A DNA stretch of 64,000 nt from Desulfobaculum sp044987625. GTDB taxonomy: Bacteria > Desulfobacterota > Desulfovibrionia > Desulfovibrionales > Desulfovibrionaceae. A program made the translations under genes and the position numbers. This document shows positions 43,085-51,054 of this stretch, one piece after another. The DNA is taken from NCBI RefSeq assembly GCF_044987625.1, contig NZ_JBJDSB010000002.1, positions 682,001-746,000 of the forward strand, given 5' to 3'. Position 1 is the stretch's first letter, and each line of letters opens with the position of its first letter. Under the pieces are notes generated by a model. That model was not told the DNA's origin. It worked only from the letters and a program-made list of their open reading frames with translations, and ran no database searches.

Positions 43085-43436
43085 GCTTTCTCCAATATAG
43101 CTAGTGCAGTCATTTTGTTATATACCCTTGGGCGTTTTAATAATAAAAGCCACCTTAAGCAAGGGGCTGCAGTATTTAAAAAACTATGTCTAAGGGGAAC
43201 AATTCGGGTGGTTGGCTTTTCTGTCCTTTGATTTGTCGAAAAAAGGTAGCGGAAACGAAAAAAAGCGCGAGTCGGAAGAGGTCCGGCGCGCGCTTTTTCG
43301 TGGTCGTGGGGAGGGGTGATCCTGCCACACAAAAGTGGGCCATCAGTTAATATAACCCCAAAAAAGTGGAACGGAATTACGATAAGGAGAATAGGCTTTG
43401 TAGATTGGACTGCACGTCAGGGTAGCCACAGGGTAG
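43085..43436. other. Right edge of the accessory block
   Basis: About 350 bases without a gene. AT-rich to about 43255, then a GC-rich bidirectional terminator (43260-43298: AAAAAGCGCG pairing with CGCGCTTTTT) of backbone character. Next comes a stretch with two similar motifs, ACAAAAGTGGGCC (43330) and AAAAAAGTGGAAC (43361), which look like the end of a mobile element, and a tandem AGGGTAGC repeat (43419 and 43430). Confidence 0.5.
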
Positions 43437-43438
43437 CT

Positions 43439-43478
43439 AAAAAAGGGTTTAGAAAGATTTGCATCTCTCTAAACCCTT
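43439..43478 (-). terminator. Terminator of the tRNA gene
   Basis: On the minus strand AAGGGTTTAGAGAGA pairs with TCTTTCTAAACCCTT around six bases and runs into TTTTTT, about 10 bases after the tRNA 3' end. Confidence 0.92.
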
Positions 43479-43486
43479 GGGATTGC

Positions 43487-43562
43487 TGGTGGACCAAGTA
43501 GGATTCGAACCTACGACCATCCGGTTATGAGCCGGGGGCTCTGCCAACTGAGCTATTGGTCC
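43487..43562 (-). tRNA. tRNA with CAU anticodon (elongator Met or lysidine-modified Ile2)
   Basis: A 76-base cloverleaf with encoded CCA: acceptor GGACCAA/TTGGTCC, D-arm AGCTCAGTTGGCAGAGC, anticodon arm CCCGGCTCATAACCGG with CAU, T-arm GTAGGTTCGAATCCTAC. It lacks the mismatch at the first acceptor pair seen in initiator tRNA, so it is elongator Met or Ile(CAU); choosing needs a comparison with both. A sigma-70-type promoter and a terminator frame it. Confidence 0.95.
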
Positions 43563-43581
43563 CTTTGATGTGCGAGCGGGT

Positions 43582-43611
43582 TCTATAGCTGCAAGAATTC
43601 CGCTATGTCAA
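43582..43611 (-). promoter_or_regulatory. Sigma-70 promoter of the tRNA gene
   Basis: On the minus strand TTGACA, 18 bases, TATAGA; the -10 box ends about 20 bases before the tRNA 5' end. Confidence 0.8.
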
Positions 43612-43643
43612 GGATTTGGTCGCGAGGGGCAGGAGTTTTCCTG

Positions 43644-44561
43644 CTAGGAAGCGGCTTCCTTGGCGGTTTTCTTCACGTGGTTTATGGCTTGGCGTGCGGC
43701 AAGCGCGCCTTCGCCAACGGCCACGGCTATTTGCAGAAAACGCCCAACGCAGTCGCCCGCCGCGTAGACGCCGGGGAGGTTGGTGCGCTGGTTCTCGTCG
43801 CTCTTAATATAGATGCCCTCGCGCTCAAGGCCAAGGGTCCATGCAAAGTCACTGGCCGAGGCCTCGCCCATGGCGATGAAGATGCCGTCTACGGCAATGC
43901 TTTCGCCGTCGTCAAAGATGGCGCGTTCCAGGGCGGGGGAGCCTTCAAGGGTGGTGACTTTCTTTTCAATGATGGGGATGCCCGCTTCGTCCAGCCGGGC
44001 GCGGAAGTCGTCGGTCATGGTCAGCGCTTTGCCCTGCGAGCACAGGGTGACGTCGCTGGTGTAGTTTTTCAGCTCAAGGGCTTGGTTGACGGCGTAGTTG
44101 CCTTCGCCCAGCACCATCACGGGCTTTTGCTTGTAGAAAAAGCCGTCGCAACTGACGCAGTAGGAGATGCCCTTGCCGTCGTAGTCGTCCAGATTGGAAA
44201 TGCCGGGGCGCACGCGGGAAACGCCAGCCGCAAGGATGACGGAGCGCGCCATAAAGGTGCTGTGCTCGGTTTTGACCTCGAACGCGCCGTCCATGCCATG
44301 GTGGATGCCCAGCACGCGCTCGGTGACGAGGTCCGCTCCGAACCGCTCGGCCTGCTGCCGCCCGCGGGCCATGAGTTCAGAGCCGGTGACCGTCTCGTCA
44401 AAACCAAAGTAGTTGTCGATGTCGTATTCCCCGTCAATTTTCGGGGGCATGCCGACAACGACTGTCTTTATGCCTGCGCGGGCCGTGTAGATGGCGGCCG
44501 AAAGACCGGCCGGACCTTGGCCCACGATGAGCGTGTCCACAGATTGTGCAGTCGGGAACAT
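43644..44561 (-). CDS. Thioredoxin reductase-like flavoprotein with atypical pyridine-nucleotide site
   Basis: A 305-residue TrxB-family flavoprotein. FAD site GQGPAGLSAAIYTARAG, redox pair Cys135-Val-Ser-Cys138 in SYCVSCDGFF and the C-terminal FAD motif GVYAAGDCVG are all normal. The NADPH domain is not: the usual GGGDSA reads GEGNYA (152-157), and the HRRxxxR stretch that grips the NADPH phosphate is replaced by LCSQGKALTMTDDFR. So the electron donor may be NADH, ferredoxin or something else. Thioredoxin itself is not adjacent. SD GGAGG lies before ATG 44561. Confidence 0.88.
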   Translation of the reverse strand: MFPTAQSVDTLIVGQGPAGLSAAIYTARAGIKTVVVGMPPKIDGEYDIDNYFGFDETVTGSELMARGRQQAERFGADLVTERVLGIHHGMDGAFEVKTEHSTFMARSVILAAGVSRVRPGISNLDDYDGKGISYCVSCDGFFYKQKPVMVLGEGNYAVNQALELKNYTSDVTLCSQGKALTMTDDFRARLDEAGIPIIEKKVTTLEGSPALERAIFDDGESIAVDGIFIAMGEASASDFAWTLGLEREGIYIKSDENQRTNLPGVYAAGDCVGRFLQIAVAVGEGALAARQAINHVKKTAKEAAS

Positions 44562-44681
44562 GTCAACCTCCCGGAGTTGTTTGTCAAAGGTACCGGATAG
44601 GATAAGACATGCCCCGCTTCTGTCAACCGCCTTCCGCCGCAGGGCACCGCGCCGCGCGCGGCGGAAGGGAGCCGAGACGCG

Positions 44682-45371
44682 CTAGGCGTACTGCTGGGTC
44701 TGCGGCAGCGGCTTCACGCGCCGCGCAAGGTAGATGAAGGGCGTGTCCAGCGCCGCCACAAAGGCCTTGAACAGGTACGTCGTAAACACGATTTCCCAAA
44801 AGACATTCATCTCAAACACGCCCCAGAAGGCGATGAAGCAGAACACCACGGAGTCCAGCAACTGGCTGACAAGGGTGCTGACGTTGTTGCGCAGCCACAA
44901 CAGCTTGCCGCCGGTGCGCTCCTTGAGCCTGTGGAAGGCCCAAACGTCGTGGGACTGGGAGATGATGTAGGCCGTGAGGCTGGCAAGGGCCAGACGCGGC
45001 ATGAAGCCGAAGATGGCCTCAAGGTGCGGCTGGGCGAAGTCCTGCGGCGAGGGAGTAAACTGCAGCGCCAGCTGCATGTAGCCCGTCATAATGACAAGCG
45101 ACACAAAGCCGAGCAGAACGCCGCGTTTGGCTTCCTGCTTGCCGTAAAACTCGCTCAGCAGGTCGGTGGACAGATAGACGCTGGCGTACAGAATGTTGCC
45201 AAGCGTGGTGGTCAGCCCGAAAAGCTCCACGGTCTTGATGACCTGAAGGTTCCCGAGGATGAGGTTGAAAACGATGAGGGCGTACAGCCCCGGACGACCA
45301 AAATGCCGGAACAGGAGGACCACGAGAGACAGGTCAACCACGGCAAAAGAGAGCCAAAGAATCTCGTTCAT
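44682..45371 (-). CDS. yhhQ: Queuosine-precursor transporter (YhhQ/QPTR family)
   Basis: A 229-residue inner-membrane protein with six to seven membrane helices. Family marks are NILYASVYLSTDLLSEFYGKQEAKRGV, the helix IISQSHDVWAFHRLKERTGG and LRNNVSTLVSQLLDSVVFCFIAFWG. The family imports preQ0/preQ1 or queuine for tRNA modification. SD CCGGAG lies eight bases before ATG 45371. The leader (45372-45500) contains GAAGGAGG...CCTCCTTC and another GC hairpin, but I could not fit a preQ1 riboswitch to it. Confidence 0.88.
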   Translation of the reverse strand: MNEILWLSFAVVDLSLVVLLFRHFGRPGLYALIVFNLILGNLQVIKTVELFGLTTTLGNILYASVYLSTDLLSEFYGKQEAKRGVLLGFVSLVIMTGYMQLALQFTPSPQDFAQPHLEAIFGFMPRLALASLTAYIISQSHDVWAFHRLKERTGGKLLWLRNNVSTLVSQLLDSVVFCFIAFWGVFEMNVFWEIVFTTYLFKAFVAALDTPFIYLARRVKPLPQTQQYA

Positions 45372-45500
45372 TGTTGTCTCCGGAGTTAGATTTAGAAGGA
45401 GGGCGGCCTCCTTCCCGGCGGGATTGCCGGACGGCGGGAGTAGTATCCCCCTTGCCGCTGGTGGTCAAGTCTTTGCTTGCCTCTGCACGCACTGTACACG

Positions 45501-45533
45501 AAAAGGGCCGCGACACGAAGTGCCGCGGCCCGG
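45501..45533 (-). terminator. Terminator after the diguanylate cyclase gene
   Basis: On the minus strand GGGCCGCGGCAC pairs with GTGTCGCGGCCC around a TTC loop, then TTTTCG. Confidence 0.9.
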
Positions 45534-45558
45534 TGTGGTTTTGTGAGGGATGAAAGGG

Positions 45559-47055
45559 TTAGTAGCCCGTTTCGCTCTGTTCCTGCCCGTCGTCCTTGGG
45601 GCAGCCGCGCGTGGTGCAGACCATGTTGCGGCCCGAGGCCTTGGCCAGATACAGCGCGCGGTCGGCCTGACGCAGTATGTCGATATTCTTGCGGAATCCG
45701 CCCGGAGCGAGGGAGGCGACGCCGATGCTGGCCGTCACCGTAAAGTCCCGCCCCTTGTGCGAAAAGCGCATGCGGGCAATCTTGTGGCGCAGGCGTTCGG
45801 CAAGGTTCCACGCCTTGTCCTCGCTGGTGTGCGGCAGGATGACCGCGAACTCCTCGCCGCCGTAGCGTGCGGGAAAGTCCATAGAGCGCAGCGTTTCCTG
45901 AAGCAGGGCGCCAACCTCGCGCAGGACAAGGTCGCCCGCCTGATGGCCGTAGGTGTCGTTGATGGCCTTAAAGTGGTCAAGGTCCAGCATAAGCAGTGAG
46001 ATTTCCTGATTATACCGCTGGGCGCGCTTGAGTTCATCCACCAGATGCTCGTCAAAATACTGACGATTGTAGATGCGGGTCAGGCCGTCGTGGTCCGCGC
46101 GGATTTTGACCTCGCGGTAGAGCAGGGCGTTTTTGAGGGCAAGGCCAAGGTGGTTCACGGCGGAGTGCAACACGTCGCGCTGTTCCTTGCCAAGGCGGAC
46201 CGGCTCCTTGGTGAGCAGGGCCAGACAGCCGAAGTCGATGCCGCCCGCCTTGAGCGGCAGCAGCACAACCTGTCCGGGGCGCGGGGAGAGGTCTTCGCCC
46301 TCGTCGGTTGTGGCGGCGTCCATCAAAAAGGTGAGCTGGTAGCTGTCCACATGGCTGCCGGACAGCTTGGCCGCCGTTTTGAGCATAAGCTCCACCCACG
46401 CTTCCTGCACGCTGTTGTGCTCATGAAAGGCGAGGAACAGCTCGGCCTCGATGTTCTCGCGGCCGTTTTCGGTCCAGAAGATACACTGCGCGGCCTGTAC
46501 CGGCATCAGCATGTTCAGGTCCTGCCGGGCCTGCGCAAGGATGGTTGCGGGGTTCAGGCTTTCCACGGCGCGCGTCATGATGCGGTTCAAAAACAACAGG
46601 TAGCTGTTCTTGCGGGAAAGAATCTCGCGTTCGAGGGAGATTTCCCGCGTCATGCGCATAATGTCGTCGTAGAGGTTATGTACCTCAATGCCCTTGACGA
46701 GGGTGTCCTGAATGCTGGCGGCCTTCAGCGGCGAGGTGACCATGGACAAAAATCCGTGGTCCAGAAAGACCTCCGGCGAGGGCGCGTCCGCATTGGCACC
46801 GACAACCATGACCTTCTGCGTGGTCTCCCAATCAAGGATGGCGGCCTTGCGGTCGTCGTCCAGCGTGGTCCAGACGCCATAGTCAATCCAGACGAGAAAG
46901 GGCTGTTCGCGTTCAACCTGTCCGTTTTCGGGTAAGGCAGTGCCGGGCCAGTTGAGCAGTGTGTAGCTGTCTCCAGCTTCGGCTTCTATTTTTTTACGGT
47001 CAATGTCGTTGAGGCCAAAGCCCCAGAGGACGGTGCGGTTGTCATTATGTTGCAT
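45559..47055 (-). CDS. GAF-GGDEF diguanylate cyclase
   Basis: A 498-residue cytoplasmic protein. Residues about 1-125 look like a receiver-type alpha/beta domain without a clear phospho-acceptor (WGFGLNDIDRKKIEAEAG, VMVVGANADAPSPEVFLDHG). A linker helix leads to a GAF-type domain (about 160-320). The C-terminal GGDEF domain (about 330-490) has DHDGLTRIYNRQYFDEHL, DLDHFKAINDTYGH and the active site ARYGGEEFAVILPH. An inhibitory I-site RSMD lies five residues before GGEEF. It should make cyclic di-GMP with product inhibition. SD GGGGA precedes ATG 47055. The input signal is unknown. Confidence 0.9.
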   Translation of the reverse strand: MQHNDNRTVLWGFGLNDIDRKKIEAEAGDSYTLLNWPGTALPENGQVEREQPFLVWIDYGVWTTLDDDRKAAILDWETTQKVMVVGANADAPSPEVFLDHGFLSMVTSPLKAASIQDTLVKGIEVHNLYDDIMRMTREISLEREILSRKNSYLLFLNRIMTRAVESLNPATILAQARQDLNMLMPVQAAQCIFWTENGRENIEAELFLAFHEHNSVQEAWVELMLKTAAKLSGSHVDSYQLTFLMDAATTDEGEDLSPRPGQVVLLPLKAGGIDFGCLALLTKEPVRLGKEQRDVLHSAVNHLGLALKNALLYREVKIRADHDGLTRIYNRQYFDEHLVDELKRAQRYNQEISLLMLDLDHFKAINDTYGHQAGDLVLREVGALLQETLRSMDFPARYGGEEFAVILPHTSEDKAWNLAERLRHKIARMRFSHKGRDFTVTASIGVASLAPGGFRKNIDILRQADRALYLAKASGRNMVCTTRGCPKDDGQEQSETGY

Positions 47056-47335
47056 GTGCGGTCCCCGCTGATGATGGAATGGAGTTCCTGTCTGGAGGCC
47101 AACGAAGCAAAAACGGGGCCAATGGCGGGGAATGCCGCATAACGCGCGGGCTTGGCGGGGGCGGCGGCGAGGGGCCTAGTGTCGCAGAGTCCGGGGAGCG
47201 TTGAGTTTTTGACGCTGGGGCGCGGTGAAAAGGTGCGTTTTTCTGGTATGGTGGACGGGAGGAGTCGTCACCATCCGCCGGGACGGGGCGGACGGATTTG
47301 CCCCATACCCCTAGGCCAGAATGAGGAGAACCCGC
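47056..47335. other. Divergent region between the cyclase and the glycosyltransferases
   Basis: Holds an extended -10-like TGGTATGGT at about 47247 pointing towards the glycosyltransferases and a hairpin ATCCGCC...GGCGGACGGAT (47272-47299) in their leader. No gene was seen. Confidence 0.35.
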
Positions 47336-48229
47336 GTGAGCCCACGCATTTCGGTCATTATCCCCAACCACAACTATAGCCGGTACCTGCCGGAACTTTT
47401 TGCCTCCCTGCGCGCTCAGAGCGTGGGGCTTGGCGATGTGGAGGTGCTGTTTGTGGACGACGCCAGCACGGATGATTCCGTTACCGTGGCGCGGCGCCAG
47501 GGGGAGACGCTGGGCGCGCTTGATTTCCGCCTGCTGCGTATTGCGCGGCAGGGGCGGCCCGGCCCGGTGCGCAACGTTGGCCTTGCTGCGGCCCGCGGGC
47601 GGTATCTTTTGTGCATGGATTCCGATGACGTGCTGGAATCCCGTTTTTTGGAGGCAACACTTGCCGCCCTGAAGCAGGACCCGCGCGCCGGGCTGGCGTA
47701 CACGGACCTTGTGCGCATAACGCCGGACGGGATGCACCATGTGGCCTTGCCGGAGTGCACCCTTGACCTGCTGCGCCAGCAGAATGTGGTGTCGTCCATG
47801 GTGCTGCTGCGCCGCGAGGCGTATGAAGCCTGTGGCGGCTTTCGGGGCGACACGCTGTACGAGGATTGGGACATGTGGCTGCGCATTGTGGCCGCCGGGT
47901 TCACGGCGCCGCATGTGCCCGAGGCGCTGTATGTCTACCGCGTGCACGCGGACAGCTTCACGTCCGGCGCGGTCATGCGCGATGCACAGGCCAAGGCGGC
48001 CATTGTCCTTGCCAACCGGCAGGTGTTTCCGGCCACGGTGGCGGCGTGGGCGCGCGGCGTTATGCGCGGCGAAGCGTGGGCGGCGCCGTTTGGGCGCGGG
48101 CTTATTCCACGGCCGGAAGATGTGCGGCGGCTGAGGCAGATAGCGCAGGACGTCCTGCGCAGGCGGCTGGAGCAAAAGCCCAAGCCGGAGAGTGACCATT
48201 ATCCGCGGATGAACAATCGGGGCGGATGA
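47336..48229 (+). CDS. Family 2 glycosyltransferase
   Basis: A 297-residue GT-A-fold transferase using nucleotide-sugar donors. ISVIIPNHNYSRYLPELFAS starts the fold, VLFVDDASTDDSV and LLCMDSDDVLES give the metal-binding DXD site (SDD), and YEDWDMWLRIVAAGF is the later acidic (ED) motif. Start GTG 47336 is preferred: SD GAGGAGA lies six bases upstream, while the ATG at 47321 has no SD and overlaps it. It is the first of three glycosyltransferases in a row, which probably build a surface glycan or modify flagellin; the acceptor is unknown. Confidence 0.88.
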   Translation: MSPRISVIIPNHNYSRYLPELFASLRAQSVGLGDVEVLFVDDASTDDSVTVARRQGETLGALDFRLLRIARQGRPGPVRNVGLAAARGRYLLCMDSDDVLESRFLEATLAALKQDPRAGLAYTDLVRITPDGMHHVALPECTLDLLRQQNVVSSMVLLRREAYEACGGFRGDTLYEDWDMWLRIVAAGFTAPHVPEALYVYRVHADSFTSGAVMRDAQAKAAIVLANRQVFPATVAAWARGVMRGEAWAAPFGRGLIPRPEDVRRLRQIAQDVLRRRLEQKPKPESDHYPRMNNRGG

Positions 48230-48293
48230 CAAAACCGGAGCGGCGCGCCAGACGGCCTTGACGTCGTCGGTGCTCTGTGCTCCTTGCAGCTTC

Positions 48294-49940
48294 ATGAAAT
48301 CACAACGAATATGGGGAACCCTCGACCCCTTTTATGAAGGGGGAGCCATCATGGGGCGCAGTGTGGCCAATGTGGCCTTTCTGCGCGCGCTTTTGCGGGC
48401 CGACCCCTTTGACGAATACCATTTCTTTCTGACGGGCAAAAAGCAGGTGGACAGCGTATCGGCGCGGCTGGCGGAGGACTTTCCCGCTATGGCCGAGGCC
48501 GGGCGCTTTTGCGTACGCCGGCGCGAGGCACTTCCCGCCGCGCTGGCGCAGACGGATTACCACGCCTTTCACCTGTCGGACTGCATCAACTATCCCGCCT
48601 ACCTCGCCGCCCTGCGTAACGCCGAAAGCCGCGAGATATTCCCCATTACCGGGCCGACGCATTCCCTGAGCTATCAGCGCTATATGCGCGATTTCCTTGC
48701 CCACTTATGGCCGGGGACCACCCCGCGCGACTGCGTGGTGGCGACCTCGCGCACCGCCGTGGACGTTGTGGACGGCTTCTACAGCGCGCTTGAGTCTGGC
48801 TACGGCCTGCGCGGCGGTATGCGGCCGAGTGTGCGGCGCATCCCCCTTGGTGTGGACGCGGACTACTACCGCCCGGCCACGCCGCAAGAGCGCGCCGCGG
48901 CCCGCGCCAGCGTGGACATGGACCCCGACGGGGTGATGCTCCTCGTGTTTGCGCGGCTGTCGCCGTATTCCAAGATGGACGTTCTGCCGCTTATCCGGAC
49001 GCTTTTGCGCGTGCGGCGGGGCGGGATGGACCTGTCCAAGGTCACCTTATGCCTTGGCGGCTGGAACGACGGCGTGGGGAACTTTCCCAATATGTTAAGG
49101 GAGATGGCGCGCAATATCGGCGTGGGCTGGCTGCTGGAGGAAAGCCCGTCGGACACGCGAAAGCGCGAACTCTTCTGGGCGAGTGATGTGTTTCTGTCGC
49201 CTGTGGATAATCCGCAGGAGACCTTTGGCCTGACGCTCCTTGAGGCCGGCGCCATGGGCGTGCCTGTGTTGGCCTCGGCCTATGACGGCTACCGCGACCT
49301 TGTGGTGGACGGCGCGACGGGATTCCTTGTCCCCACGGTGGGGCCGGTGCGCAGTGGGAGCATCGACAGAACGGCGCCCCTTGTGGCTGACGCCGAGGCG
49401 CACCTGCATATGGCGCAGCAGACCGCTGTGGATGTGGCCGTGATGGCGCAGCGGCTGGAGGCGCTGATGGTGGACGCAGGCCTGCGGCAGCGCATGGGCG
49501 CGGCGGCGCGGGAGCGCGTGGCGCGTGATTTTTCCTGGGATGAAGTGGTCCGCCAGCATTGCGCGTTGTGGGACGAATTATGGACCACCCCCGTGGACCG
49601 CGAGGCCCTGCGCGGCGTACGCCACCCCATGCATTTGCCTTATGCGGAGCTGTTTGGCGGTTACACGACGCTGCGCGTGGACGGCGACCTGCGCCTTGTC
49701 TGGTCCCAGTCCGGGCAGGCCGTGTACCGTGGGCGCGACTTTGTCACCATGTATGAGGGCATAGAGCGGCGCATTTCGCCGGAGGCCCTGCGGCGGCTGG
49801 TCTTTTTTGCGCGGCGCCCTATAGACGCCGCAGAGCTTGTGTCCCGCTACGCCGAGGCCGAAGGGCTGGGTGCGGAGGACGCGGAATTTGGCGTGCTGTG
49901 GGCGCTGAAGCATGATTTTCTGGAGCGGACCGATGTGTGA
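48294..49940 (+). CDS. Group 1 (GT4-type) glycosyltransferase, long form
   Basis: A 548-residue GT-B transferase. WGTLDPFYEGGAIMGRSVAN at the N-terminus is the acceptor-side glycine loop. The donor domain has MLLVFARLSPYSKMDVLP and the E-x7-E pattern in SPVDNPQETFGLTLLEAGAM. A C-terminal extension (about 435-548) of helical character, beginning near REALRGVRHPMHLP, is not part of the usual core. ATG 48294 lacks a clear SD but gives the expected N-terminus. It overlaps the next glycosyltransferase by 8 bases. Confidence 0.85.
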   Translation: MKSQRIWGTLDPFYEGGAIMGRSVANVAFLRALLRADPFDEYHFFLTGKKQVDSVSARLAEDFPAMAEAGRFCVRRREALPAALAQTDYHAFHLSDCINYPAYLAALRNAESREIFPITGPTHSLSYQRYMRDFLAHLWPGTTPRDCVVATSRTAVDVVDGFYSALESGYGLRGGMRPSVRRIPLGVDADYYRPATPQERAAARASVDMDPDGVMLLVFARLSPYSKMDVLPLIRTLLRVRRGGMDLSKVTLCLGGWNDGVGNFPNMLREMARNIGVGWLLEESPSDTRKRELFWASDVFLSPVDNPQETFGLTLLEAGAMGVPVLASAYDGYRDLVVDGATGFLVPTVGPVRSGSIDRTAPLVADAEAHLHMAQQTAVDVAVMAQRLEALMVDAGLRQRMGAAARERVARDFSWDEVVRQHCALWDELWTTPVDREALRGVRHPMHLPYAELFGGYTTLRVDGDLRLVWSQSGQAVYRGRDFVTMYEGIERRISPEALRRLVFFARRPIDAAELVSRYAEAEGLGAEDAEFGVLWALKHDFLERTDV

Positions 49941-51054
49941 TGCGCCCCCTGTGCATATTCATAGTGTGTTGGAATCGCGCGGCGGGGCCACGGCCATTGC
50001 CCGCGCGCTGCACGAGTCGCTCCTGCGGGAGGAGGCCGACAGCACCTTTGGCTACGAGATGGCGGAACTTGGCGACGCCAGCCGCGCGGCGCTCTGCGCG
50101 CCGCAGGATGTTGGCGCGCAGGCGACGCCCTCGCGCCTTGTGCACCTGCATGCCACGCGTGATTGGGCGGCGTGTCTTGGCGGTGTGGCCGGGCATCCGG
50201 CGGCGTTGGTGACGCTGCACGACTTTTCGCTTCTGACCGGCGGGTGCCATGCCCCGCTGGAGTGTCAGCAGTGGCGCACTGGCTGCGCCGGACCGTGTCC
50301 GCAGGCCTACCCGGAGACTGGGGCGGAGTGCCGGCGCCGGCGCGGGGCCGTGGAGCGCGTGGCCCCGGTGCTGGTGTCGCCGTCGCGGTACCTTGCCGCC
50401 AGCGCGCGCGAGGTGTTTCCGCAGACGGATGTGCGCGTTATCCCCAACGGCGTGCCATGGCCGCGGGGGCATATCTCCCGGGCGGAGGCGCGGCGCATTG
50501 CCGAAGTGCCGCAGGATGCGAAGCTGGTGCTCTTTGTGGCTCATGGCGGCACCAAGGCGGCGTTCAAGGCCGGGGGCAAATGGCATGACGTGTGGCGCAG
50601 CATCAAGGCCGCGGTGCCGGAGGCGCAGTGCTTTATGGTTGGGGGCGAGCGCTTTGAGCGGCAGGGCGATGTGACGCATTGGCCCTACGTGGACCGCCGC
50701 ACCATGATGTGCTTTATGCGCGCGGCGGATGTGTTGGCGTATCCGACCATGGCGGACAACCATCCGCTGGTGGTGCTGGAAGCCATGAGTATGGAACTGC
50801 CCTGCGTGGCGTTTGGCGTTGGTGGCATACCGGAGCAGATGGTGCACGGCGAATCGGGCATGGTGCCCGCGCCCGGACGCTGGAATGACCTTGCCGCGCA
50901 GGTGGCAATGCTCTTAAAGCGCCCCCGCCTTGCGCGCGGCATCGGCCGGGGCGGCTACGAGCACGGGCAAACGCGCTTTACGCGGGAACGGATGGTTGCG
51001 GACTATCTGCGGCTGTACCGGCGTCTTGGCGGGCGTCTGCGCACGCCTGTGTGA
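49933..51054 (+). CDS. Group 1 (GT4-type) glycosyltransferase
   Basis: A 373-residue GT-B transferase. HIHSVLESRGGATAIARALHE gives the N-terminal glycine loop; ALVTLHDFSLLTGGCHAPLEC and a cysteine-rich segment (CQQWRTGCAGPCPQAYPETG) follow, typical of a subgroup that acts on surface polysaccharide. The donor site is AYPTMADNHPLVVLEAMSM with E-x7-E-like spacing and GGIPEQMVHGESGMV. Start 49933 has SD GGAGCGG and an 8-base overlap with the preceding gene (ATGTGTGA). Its 3' end overlaps the convergent hydrolase gene by 77 bases. Confidence 0.87.
   Translation: MCDAPPVHIHSVLESRGGATAIARALHESLLREEADSTFGYEMAELGDASRAALCAPQDVGAQATPSRLVHLHATRDWAACLGGVAGHPAALVTLHDFSLLTGGCHAPLECQQWRTGCAGPCPQAYPETGAECRRRRGAVERVAPVLVSPSRYLAASAREVFPQTDVRVIPNGVPWPRGHISRAEARRIAEVPQDAKLVLFVAHGGTKAAFKAGGKWHDVWRSIKAAVPEAQCFMVGGERFERQGDVTHWPYVDRRTMMCFMRAADVLAYPTMADNHPLVVLEAMSMELPCVAFGVGGIPEQMVHGESGMVPAPGRWNDLAAQVAMLLKRPRLARGIGRGGYEHGQTRFTRERMVADYLRLYRRLGGRLRTPV

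Noticed and set aside
45372..45500. preQ1 riboswitch in the leader of the queuosine-precursor transporter
   Set aside because: GC-rich hairpins exist, but the preQ1-I loop and its A-rich tail could not be found.
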